From contig JAAYYU010000079.1 in the NCBI GenBank assembly GCA_012515235.1, positions 1-64,000 on the forward strand: 64,000 nt of DNA. Reading direction: 5' to 3'. The position numbers and the translations under genes were made by a program. Every line of letters starts with the position of its first letter. Position 1 is the first letter of the stretch. Under the pieces are notes generated by a model, which saw only the letters and a list, made by a program, of their open reading frames with translations, was not told where the DNA came from and ran no database searches. The stretch comes from Candidatus Anammoximicrobium sp. (lineage in GTDB: Bacteria > Planctomycetota > Planctomycetia > Pirellulales > Pirellulaceae). Of this stretch, positions 8,209-15,109 are shown in pieces.

Positions 8209-10158
8209 CTACTCCAGCGCCGGTCCGGCGATGCGTTCGCCGAGTTGCTGGCGGCGCTGATCCTCCGGATCGAACGTGCCGTAGAACAGCGCGTTGGCGT
8301 CCATCCAGGTCGTCAGACGCTCGAATTCCTCGCCGGACAGCTGGACGCCCTCGTGGCCCTTCCGCAGCAGTTGCATCAACTTGCTGGCCCGCGCGCCGAA
8401 TCGGTCGGGGGGCGTCAGCGGTTCGAGGTTGGCCTGGGGCGAGCCCTTCCATTCGGAATACGGCACCCGCGGCGCCAAGGCGTTATACGAGACGGTGAAC
8501 GCGCCGGCGGGCGTGCCCGTCAAGTCGACGCCGCCCTCGGCCCGCGCCGGTCCGTGACACGTGACGCAGTGCTTGTCCAGGATCGGCTGCACCAAAATCG
8601 CGTAGCTGAACGGCTTCGAGCCGTCGGGGCCGGGCGTGATCGGGGACGGTTCGCGCTGACCCGCCAGACTCACCGTGCGGGCGGTGGGCGCCCAGCTGCG
8701 ATGTTCGTGACAGCCGACACAGCCGGTTTGCTCGCCGGGTTGCAGATAGGTGAGGCTGCGCATGGTCTGAATCGCCATGCCTTGTTCGTCCAAAGCCTGA
8801 AACGCGAGCGGGATGCCCGCCGGGGCGCGGAAGTAGGCCGAGCCGTCGGGCTCGACGGGCACCGTCCCCAAAACCTGCTTGCCGGGCGAGGCGTTGGCCA
8901 GTCCGACTTTCGGCGTGTTCGCGTGCGGCGTCGTCTTGGGCAGCACCTGCACGATCCGCAGACGCTTGACGGTGTCTTTCGCCTCGCCCAGCGTCGGCCA
9001 GCTCTCATACACGTTCTGCAGCAGGAAGGTGCCTTCCTTCGGCTGGTCGGCCGTGACCGGCGAGGGCAACGCGGGCGGCTTGGGACGAGCCCGCAACGGG
9101 ATGGGCCACAGGCTGCCGATGCTCACGTCGCGATAGATCAGTTCCTTGTTGCCGAAACGGTCGCACAGATACAGGCCGAACATGTTGGCCCGGTTGGGCA
9201 GCGGCTCGCCGATCAGCGGTTCGTAGCTGTAGGCGGCCAGGAAACAGTCTTCCGACAGCGGATACGGCGTGCGGTAGCAATGGCCCGGCCAACGCTGCTC
9301 CTCCGGCGGCACGTCCGGAGCCGTCGGGACGCCGGCTCGATTGTGCCAATGCTGCACGGGGAACTCGCTTTCCGGGAACAAAGCGTCGGGGGTTAGCCGC
9401 GTGATCGGCTCCAGGCCGTCGATCCCCTGGGTGACATCCAGCAGGATGATCGAGCCGGCGGTCATGGCGTGATGCGCGGCGGCAGTGGCCATGACGCGGT
9501 TCGAGCCGGGGATGGGCCGGGCTTCCCACACGCCCACCGGGTTCAGCGTGTTGTTGCCGTAGAAAATCCGCACGTCGCAGCCGTCCGGCCGCGCCGACCA
9601 CAGCTGCTGGTAGAACACCGCGTGCCGGTCCACGTAATCCCACCGCGTGTAGATGACGCGGCCGTCGTTCAGCACGGACGGGTCCCATTCGTGCGTTTCA
9701 TGGAACGAGATCAGCCGCACGCCCGAACCGTCGAGATTGGCGACCGCCATCGCGTGGACGGGGCACGGGCCGCGGCCGCAACGGTGAAAACCGCCACGGC
9801 GCGTGGACAGGAACAGGAGCTTGCCGTCCGGCAAATACCGCGGCGAGAAATCGTCGTAGGATTCGTTGGTCAGCTGCCGCAGGCCGGAACCGTCGGCGTT
9901 GATTTCAAACAGGCGATAGAACTGGTTTTCGTTGGTGCGCCAACTCGTCGCGTCCGGGTCGGTCTGACAAAAGGCGAACAGCACCCGCTGGCCGTCGAAG
10001 GATACGTCGGGGGCCATGGTACAGCCCGGTGGCAGATCGGCGGCCAGCTGCCGACACCGCATCGAAACGCCGGGCGCTTCCAGCACAAACAGCCCGCCGC
10101 CCGGCCGGGCGCAGCGGCCGGAGTACTGCGTCAGCTGGTGGCTCATCGCGCTGGGCAC
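8209..10158 (-). CDS. HZS-alpha-like PD40 di-heme protein, downstream part of a TAG-split gene
   Basis: 649 residues if read from the GTG at 10158. An ATG at 10146 with TAGGTG about 10 nt upstream could serve as a restart. The N-terminal half has TolB/PD40-type beta-propeller blades (DVSFDGQRVLFAF, FSPRYLPDGKLLFLSTR, DPSVLNDGRVIYTRW). Two c-type heme sites follow, CVGCH (about 480-484) and CVTCH (about 531-535). This architecture matches the hydrazine-synthase alpha-subunit-like proteins widespread in non-anammox planctomycetes, where they are periplasmic and of unknown substrate. The frame is continuous with the NPCBM gene upstream: only the TAG at 10159-10161 separates them. This part lacks its own signal peptide, so on its own it would remain cytoplasmic and without heme, which argues that the two halves were one protein. 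Confidence 0.8.
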   Translation of the reverse strand: MPSAMSHQLTQYSGRCARPGGGLFVLEAPGVSMRCRQLAADLPPGCTMAPDVSFDGQRVLFAFCQTDPDATSWRTNENQFYRLFEINADGSGLRQLTNESYDDFSPRYLPDGKLLFLSTRRGGFHRCGRGPCPVHAMAVANLDGSGVRLISFHETHEWDPSVLNDGRVIYTRWDYVDRHAVFYQQLWSARPDGCDVRIFYGNNTLNPVGVWEARPIPGSNRVMATAAAHHAMTAGSIILLDVTQGIDGLEPITRLTPDALFPESEFPVQHWHNRAGVPTAPDVPPEEQRWPGHCYRTPYPLSEDCFLAAYSYEPLIGEPLPNRANMFGLYLCDRFGNKELIYRDVSIGSLWPIPLRARPKPPALPSPVTADQPKEGTFLLQNVYESWPTLGEAKDTVKRLRIVQVLPKTTPHANTPKVGLANASPGKQVLGTVPVEPDGSAYFRAPAGIPLAFQALDEQGMAIQTMRSLTYLQPGEQTGCVGCHEHRSWAPTARTVSLAGQREPSPITPGPDGSKPFSYAILVQPILDKHCVTCHGPARAEGGVDLTGTPAGAFTVSYNALAPRVPYSEWKGSPQANLEPLTPPDRFGARASKLMQLLRKGHEGVQLSGEEFERLTTWMDANALFYGTFDPEDQRRQQLGERIAGPALE

Positions 10159-11571
10159 CTATTTGACAAACACCAACGGACCGGTCTGGGCCAGCGGATT
10201 GTGGAACGCGATGCGTCGCCGCAGCGCGTGCGTCTGTTTCCAGACAGACTCCCACTCGGCCTCGCTCGCCGCGCTGGCCGCGGACAACGTTTGCCATTGC
10301 TTTCGCACGGCTTCCCATTGCCCCGCCAATTCGCCCAGGGACACGCCCGACGCGGCCAGGTACTCGATCAGCCGGTCGCCGCGTTCGAACAGCGTCGGCA
10401 CCGCCTCGGCCCACGTCCGTCGCTGGCGAGGCGTGCCGATCCCATCCTGCATCCGCCAGTCCCATTCGGTCAATTCCTGCTCGAGCGACGGCCGCGGGTC
10501 GGGCAGCACGGGAGGCGGGATCGTCTCTGCGGCTTCCGGAAAGACCAGGGGAACGGGGAACACGTCGTCGCCTGCGGCATACCGCAGGTTGCTCCAGCGG
10601 ACGCCCGTCTCGGCGTCCACGCCCCGCGTCGTCAGCACGATCTCGGCCTCGGCACCGGCGCTCACGGGGTCACTCGTCAGCACCGCCGCCTCGCCGCTGC
10701 GAACCGTGCGCGACACGCGTTTTCCGGCCAGCGACAATTCCACCTCCGCCTGCGCCAGGCCGACGCTGCGCGCGTCGGCCATGATCCGCAAAGTCGCCGT
10801 CACGTTTTTGAGGGGCATCGTCAAACGGACTTCTTCGCCGCGGTCGACGCTGACGGTCCATGTCCTGGCCGTTTCCATGACGGCCAGTTGCGGTCCTGTC
10901 GGGCGGGCGATCAGCGAGAAACCGCCCGCCGCGGGGCTCGCCGCGGGAGCCGCCTCGCCGTTTAACGAGATGACGCCGGCGCCGAAGAACGGCATCCGCG
11001 AATCGCGCACCAGGCTCGCCTCCGCCCAGTTCGCCATATCGCAGCCGATCCCGTCGCCCGCATCCGTGGCGATCAGCCGCAGTTCCCGCGCGCCGGCCAC
11101 CGGCACGTCGACCTGCCGCGGCGGATCGCTGTCGGACATCGGCCCGGTCTCGAACTTCACTTCGCCGTCGACCGTCACGCGAAAGATCACGCTGCCTCGT
11201 TTGCCGCCTTGCCACTGCACGCCGACCCACGCGCGAAAGCGGCTGTACTGGCCGCGCAAGTCGACCACGATCTCGCCGTTGGCGTGGTGCCCCAGTCCCC
11301 GCGCGTACGTCTTATCGCCGATCTGCAGCGGCGAGCCGGCGCGGCCCGTCGCCGCCGCGGCCGTGTCGAAGCCAAAGTCGCCCCAGGCCTGGGTGTGCTG
11401 CAGCACGATTCCCGCGTTGCGGTCGCTGACGAAATCCGCGTCCTGGCCTCGAAGCCGGACGGTCGACGTCACGGCGACAACCCAAGTACACACGGCCCAG
11501 ACGAAAATGCGCTGTTGCAGATGGCGACGGAGTGGCTCAGAAACGGCGATCAAGCGAAGTGTCTTACGCAT
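10159..11571 (-). CDS. NPCBM-domain protein, upstream part of a TAG-split HZS-alpha-like gene
   Basis: 470 residues ending in LVFVK followed by TAG. The N-terminus (about 1-43) is a basic region plus hydrophobic helix, a probable signal peptide. Residues ~50-190 form an NPCBM/galactose-binding-like domain (YARGLGHHANGEIVVDL; GRGSVIF-type strands; GDGIGCDMANWAEASL). The remainder is a linker of beta strands and a helical region with conserved Trp. In related proteins recalled from memory, this module and the PD40/di-heme module encoded next are one chain, joined at a segment resembling FVKRxPxxxSH. Here the sequence reads FVK-TAG-VPSAMSH in the same frame, so a single CAG-to-TAG change would explain the split. 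Whether it is real, read through or a sequencing error cannot be decided here. Confidence 0.75.
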   Translation of the reverse strand: MRKTLRLIAVSEPLRRHLQQRIFVWAVCTWVVAVTSTVRLRGQDADFVSDRNAGIVLQHTQAWGDFGFDTAAAATGRAGSPLQIGDKTYARGLGHHANGEIVVDLRGQYSRFRAWVGVQWQGGKRGSVIFRVTVDGEVKFETGPMSDSDPPRQVDVPVAGARELRLIATDAGDGIGCDMANWAEASLVRDSRMPFFGAGVISLNGEAAPAASPAAGGFSLIARPTGPQLAVMETARTWTVSVDRGEEVRLTMPLKNVTATLRIMADARSVGLAQAEVELSLAGKRVSRTVRSGEAAVLTSDPVSAGAEAEIVLTTRGVDAETGVRWSNLRYAAGDDVFPVPLVFPEAAETIPPPVLPDPRPSLEQELTEWDWRMQDGIGTPRQRRTWAEAVPTLFERGDRLIEYLAASGVSLGELAGQWEAVRKQWQTLSAASAASEAEWESVWKQTHALRRRIAFHNPLAQTGPLVFVK

Positions 11572-12121
11572 GAGACGATATCATCCTTCTCGAAAGGGTG
11601 TCTGCCCGGCTCGCGCTCGTGGGATTCAACGCCGGGGGCAGTGGCTTGGTTCCTGTTGTTCAAGAGCGGCGTCTGAGAACGGGACACAGCCTGTGACGCT
11701 GCCATTATCCACGGGCACTTCTGCGCGTGCAACCGGAAACTCAACATTTGGCTGTCTCGACGGTTTGGCGTGGCTCTACGCCGGGGCCGCCCCGGACCAC
11801 GACGCGGGGCTGGAACGGCGGAAGGACCCAAGTTTGGTACAGCGGATCACGGCCGATTTTGATGCTTGCGGCGTAGCAGAGCCAACGGATCGCCAAGCTG
11901 CACCAAGACGACGAACCGCGATCCGATCGTTGGGATCGATCCAAGCGGGCTGCTGCAACCTCAGCACCCACCCACCCGCCCGTCCGTCCGCTTTGTTTGA
12001 ACCGTTGCGGGTCACCATGCTGCAATCACAAAGCACGAAACGGGGGCAGGTTCAGTGTCAGAAGACTGGATTGCCTCGCTTTCTCGCCGTTTGTTGATCA
12101 AGCCGTGTTCGGGAGAGGGGC
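11572..12121. other. Gene-poor interval upstream of the VapBC remnant
   Basis: No frame here has family motifs, a ribosome site or a codon pattern like the neighbouring genes. It contains the 5' leader of the minus-strand NPCBM gene and one copy of a short repeat (11871-11910). Nothing else was recognised. Confidence 0.5.
11871..11910 (+). repeat. Short dispersed repeat, copy 1
   Basis: About 40 nt (GCGTAGCAGAGCCAACGGAT...CACCAAGACG) that reappears with about 85 % identity at 12672-12713 in the same orientation. The two copies bracket the VapBC remnant. Confidence 0.5.
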
Positions 12122-12370
12122 ATGACGTCCATTCAATGGAGATCAAAAGTTGACGCCAACGGAGTCTTGCACCTTTCCGTGCCCTTCGGAAAACGGGAGG
12201 CAGATCGAGAGGTTCGCGTGACGGTTGAGCCGTTAAACGAAGCCAGCGCACCGATGTCAGCCGACCAATGGAGGCGATTTGTTCACGAAATGGCCGGTTG
12301 CATCGATGATCCGACGTTTGCGCGTCAGTCCCAGGGAAATTTCGAGAAGCGGGAAGAACTCTCTCCGTGA
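12122..12370 (+). CDS. VapB-like antitoxin (probable)
   Basis: 82 residues from ATG 12122, preceded by GGGAGAGGGGC. The N-terminal half (ANGVLHLSVPFGKREADREVR) looks like a short SpoVT/AbrB- or Phd-style DNA-binding strand pair. The C-terminal half is acidic and helical (ADQWRRFVHEMAGCIDD), as in antitoxins that wrap a toxin. Its stop overlaps the next start in GTGA (12367-12370), the translational coupling usual for TA operons. It appears intact although its toxin is broken. Confidence 0.6.
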   Translation: MTSIQWRSKVDANGVLHLSVPFGKREADREVRVTVEPLNEASAPMSADQWRRFVHEMAGCIDDPTFARQSQGNFEKREELSP

Positions 12371-12608
12371 TTTATCTGCTCGACACGAACGTCTGCGTCA
12401 GGTACCTGCGTGGGAGGAACGGGGAGCAAATCGAAGCCCGACTCAACGCCGCGAACCCCGGAGACGTGGCATTGTGTTCGGTGGTCAAGGCGGAACTGCT
12501 CTATGGCGCGGCGTGGAGCCAGCAGCCGGACAAGATCTGGTCACACACAACACCGGCGAGTTCAGCCGTGTTCCGGACCTGCAGGTCGAAGACTGGCAAC
12601 TCCGGTGA
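12367..12608 (+). pseudogene. VapC-type PIN toxin with central deletion
   Basis: GTG start overlapping the antitoxin stop. The first ~58 residues are a clear PIN-domain N-terminus: IYLLDTNVCVRYL (first acidic residue) and VVKAELLYGA (second). The expected ~60-residue middle, including the GPxD acidic site, is missing. The normal C-terminus, DLVTHNTGEFSRVPDL..EDW, reappears immediately after QPDK but in another frame, ending at TGA 12606-12608. The original frame instead continues as unrelated sequence to about 12753. The toxin should therefore be inactive as an RNase. Confidence 0.7.
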
Positions 12609-12671
12609 AGGCATTCAACGAAAGGTCCTCAGCGGACGCGGCGTGAGCGAAAGGAACGACAGGGAACGCCC

Positions 12672-12713
12672 CGTAGTGGCGGAGCCACCGGATCGCGAAG
12701 TTGCACCAAGACG
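12672..12713 (+). repeat. Short dispersed repeat, copy 2
   Basis: Direct repeat of the element at 11871-11910, with a few substitutions and a small insertion near its start. It lies about 60 nt downstream of the VapC remnant. Confidence 0.5.
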
Positions 12714-12785
12714 CCCCAGCGTCTACTCAAACATTGCCGACGTTCCTAGCTGACGTAGGCACGAACGTAACAGTCCCGCGGGCGA

Positions 12786-12820
12786 GCCGTGGGCATTGGC
12801 AGGGCCGGGATGCCCACGGC
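12786..12820. repeat. Perfect 11-bp inverted repeat
   Basis: GCCGTGGGCAT (12786-12796) pairs with ATGCCCACGGC (12810-12820) across a 13-nt loop. There is no T-tract after the right arm, and the purine tract begins within 7 nt. It resembles dispersed palindromic elements rather than a standard terminator. Confidence 0.5.
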
Positions 12821-12826
12821 TGGCCC

Positions 12827-12900
12827 AAAAGGAAAAAGGAAAACGGAAAAAGGAAGGAAAACGGAAAAAGGAAGGGAAAAGGGAAAAGGGAAAGGACAGG
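12827..12900 (+). repeat. Purine-only tract built from GGAAAA/CGGAAAAAGG units
   Basis: About 74 nt made almost entirely of A and G with two interspersed C residues. The unit AAACGGAAAAAGGAAGG is present twice before it decays to GGGAAAAGGGAAAAGGGAAA. Such homopurine tracts can form triplex or slipped DNA. It is non-coding by composition. Confidence 0.7.
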
Positions 12901-13182
12901 CATTCTTGACCTGTTTTTTTGTTCCAGGTGTTAGCTCCGAAGGTCCCATCGTTCGACTGTGCGTCGTCCTGCACCCAATGCTTGCCCCGGTGCGGTATCC
13001 GCCATCAACTGTTCCGATCCAGTCACGGTTCTTCCGACGGCTCGCAAAGTTCCTGGGAAATGCCGGAATATGCCTGTCCTTTCTTTCCCCCAGGTACGGG
13101 GTCTATCAGCCGGGCCGGAGCTTCTACTTCGGCACGGAACTGCAGTACGAAAGGCCGACGCCGTGCAGGGTCTGGACGGTTA

Positions 13183-13274
13183 GCAGCCTGTTGAAAAAGG
13201 GGGCAGGCGCCTGGCGGTGGTCGTTTTTTCTTGGGCCTCTCCGGCGCAGCTCACAGCCGAGCCCTCTTTTTCAA
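13183..13274 (+). repeat. ~100-nt palindromic repeat, diverged copy A
   Basis: Begins GCAGCCTGTTGAAAAAGGG and ends CCCTCTTTTTCAATGGCC, matching the arms of the better copies at 20748-20847 and 22648-22748. The right arm has diverged and the centre (CTTGGGCCTCTCCGGCGCAG) is rearranged relative to them. Lies downstream of the minus-strand sulfatase gene. Confidence 0.6.
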
Positions 13275-13343
13275 TGGCCTGTTGGGCAGCTTGGCGAGGC
13301 CGCCCCACAGGCGGGTTGTCGCCTGCGGGCTGCTCCTCCGCCG

Positions 13344-14855
13344 TCACGGCCGTTTGGATTCCAGGTACCACGCAGGCGTGCCGAACCAGTCGTGCATCTC
13401 TTTCTCGAACGGGGCGACTACCTCAGCCGGCTCAGGCCATTGGCCCTGGTCGCCGGTTTCCGCAATCCACGTCTGCAAGGCGGCGCGGAGCCGAGTCAGG
13501 GCGGCGCGGTGCTCGGGCTCGGCCGAGTCCAGCAAATTGCGGATCTCGTGCGGATCGGCCTGCGTGTCGTACAACTCCTCGCACGGTCCGCGCAGGGCCA
13601 TCAGCGATGCCGGCGGGCCGCTCAATTGGCCGCGCGCGTGCAACTGCCGCATCAGCGGGATGATCAGGAAACACTTCTCCTTGTAGCGGTTCAGCGAGGC
13701 GAACGTCGGGCCCGGCGTGAAGGTCCGGATGTAGTGGTATCGCTGGTCGTGTACGGAGCGGATCCGCGCGACGGTTTCGTCGATGCGGTCTCGAGCCGCA
13801 AAAGCGAACGTGCGCGGCGGGTCCGCCTGAGGTCCGAGGAAGATCCGGCTCTGCATCAGCGGCGGCCGCGGCACGCCCGCCATGCCTAACGTGGTGGCCG
13901 TGACGTCCAGCAGGCTGATCACGCGTTCGTCCACGCCGCCCGGCCGGTATGGGGGCGGGGGCGGGAAGTTCTTGGGCCAGCGGACGATCAGGGGCACGCG
14001 CAGTCCGCAGTCGTAGCACCAGTGGATGCCTCGCGGCTCCAGCCGCCCGTTGTCGGCAAAGAAGACCACGATCGTGTCGTCTGCCAGGCCGTCGGCCTGC
14101 AATTGCTCCAGCACCCAGCCGATGCGGAGATCCATCCCGGAGATTGAATTGAGGTAGCGCGCCCACTCCTGGCGGACCAGGGGATGTTCGGGGTAGTACG
14201 GCGGCGGCGCGACCTGCTCCGGCTTGGCATACGGCACGTGCTCGCGCTCGCCGACCCACGGGACGCGGTCTTTCGCGGCGCTCTGCCGGTCGTAGATGTC
14301 GTATTCCACTTCGTGCGAGCTGATCACGGCAAAAAACGGCTGGCGCGGTTTCAGGGCGTTCCAGTCGTCCGACTCGTAGATCGGTCCCTCGTTGACGAAG
14401 TTCAAATCGAGCTTGCCGGTGCCGACGCTCCGGCCGCCGATCGTCTTGATGTTGGCCGTGAAATAACCGGCGTCGCGGAGCCGGTGCGTGATGGGGCGCA
14501 CGCCCGGCGGCAGGCGGAAATCGTCGTCGCGGTGCGAGCGCATCGGGTGCGTGTCGGTCGTGGTTTGATACATCCCCGTGAAGAACGCCGACCGGCTGGG
14601 CGCGCAGGTTGGGTTGGTGGCGAAGACGCGTGTGAATCGAAGTCCTTCCGCGGCCAGCCGATCCAGGTTCGGCGTGTGGACGTGGGGGGCGCCGTAGCAG
14701 CCCAGATCGTGCGCGATGTTCTCGCCAATCAGCCACACGATGTTGGGCCGCTTCCCCGCGCGGGCGGCCGACGTCCGGGCGTCCGCGGCCACGCCGAACA
14801 GAATTCCCGCCATCGCCAGGCTGGCCGCCGCAACCCTGTTGATCGTATGCGTCAC
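13344..14855 (-). CDS. Secreted sulfatase (formylglycine-type)
   Basis: 503 residues from GTG 14855, chosen because AAGGAGA lies about 10 nt upstream and the next residues form a signal peptide (INRVAAASLAMAGILFGVAADA). A longer upstream frame has no such features. The sulfatase signature is CAPSR (Cys84 to Arg88), the C-x-P-S-R sequence in which Cys is converted to formylglycine. A further metal-site motif is FFADNG. The N-terminal metal motif is IGEN rather than the usual DD pair, a deviation worth noting. Substrate not predictable; planctomycete sulfatases usually desulfate algal or animal polysaccharides. Downstream of the FAD-oxidoreductase gene on the same strand. Confidence 0.88.
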   Translation of the reverse strand: MTHTINRVAAASLAMAGILFGVAADARTSAARAGKRPNIVWLIGENIAHDLGCYGAPHVHTPNLDRLAAEGLRFTRVFATNPTCAPSRSAFFTGMYQTTTDTHPMRSHRDDDFRLPPGVRPITHRLRDAGYFTANIKTIGGRSVGTGKLDLNFVNEGPIYESDDWNALKPRQPFFAVISSHEVEYDIYDRQSAAKDRVPWVGEREHVPYAKPEQVAPPPYYPEHPLVRQEWARYLNSISGMDLRIGWVLEQLQADGLADDTIVVFFADNGRLEPRGIHWCYDCGLRVPLIVRWPKNFPPPPPYRPGGVDERVISLLDVTATTLGMAGVPRPPLMQSRIFLGPQADPPRTFAFAARDRIDETVARIRSVHDQRYHYIRTFTPGPTFASLNRYKEKCFLIIPLMRQLHARGQLSGPPASLMALRGPCEELYDTQADPHEIRNLLDSAEPEHRAALTRLRAALQTWIAETGDQGQWPEPAEVVAPFEKEMHDWFGTPAWYLESKRP

Positions 14856-15109
14856 CGGTGGGGTCTCCTTGCATGAGTTCTCGTTGCGGTCTTGGTCCCT
14901 GGGTTCCGCAACCTGGATTCCGCAAATTGTCGAACCCGTCTCTGGGGAGTCTCTGCGGGCGGCGAGCCGCGGATGGACTGTTCGGCAAGACCGGCATTCC
15001 TGGGGGGCGAAATCCAGGAACGCCCGCACCGTCCCGCGAGAGAGTTCTGCAGCCCTTCTTTTCCTAAATGGTCCATGGGGGGGCCACCTTGCGCCCGCGG
15101 TGAGCCGTT

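Larger units (their letters stand above)
12754..13343. other. Repeat-rich gene-free interval
   Basis: No credible gene. It holds an 11-bp perfect palindrome, a purine tract and a diverged copy of the ~100-nt repeat (each listed separately). Between them (about 12925-13180) there is anonymous sequence with short open frames but no recognisable motif. Confidence 0.5.

Noticed and set aside
10159-10161. TAG as a pyrrolysine or reassigned codon
   Set aside because: No pyl genes seen and other genes in the window end with normal stops; a simple mutation or error is more economical, so only reported as an oddity.
12827-12900. CRISPR-like array in the repetitive purine tract
   Set aside because: The units are short, imperfect and have no spacers; it is a simple-sequence tract.
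13141-13200. Possible protein end (YGVYQPGRSFYFGTELQYE) upstream of repeat copy A
   Set aside because: The frame has no start, ribosome site or family match and runs into the repeat.
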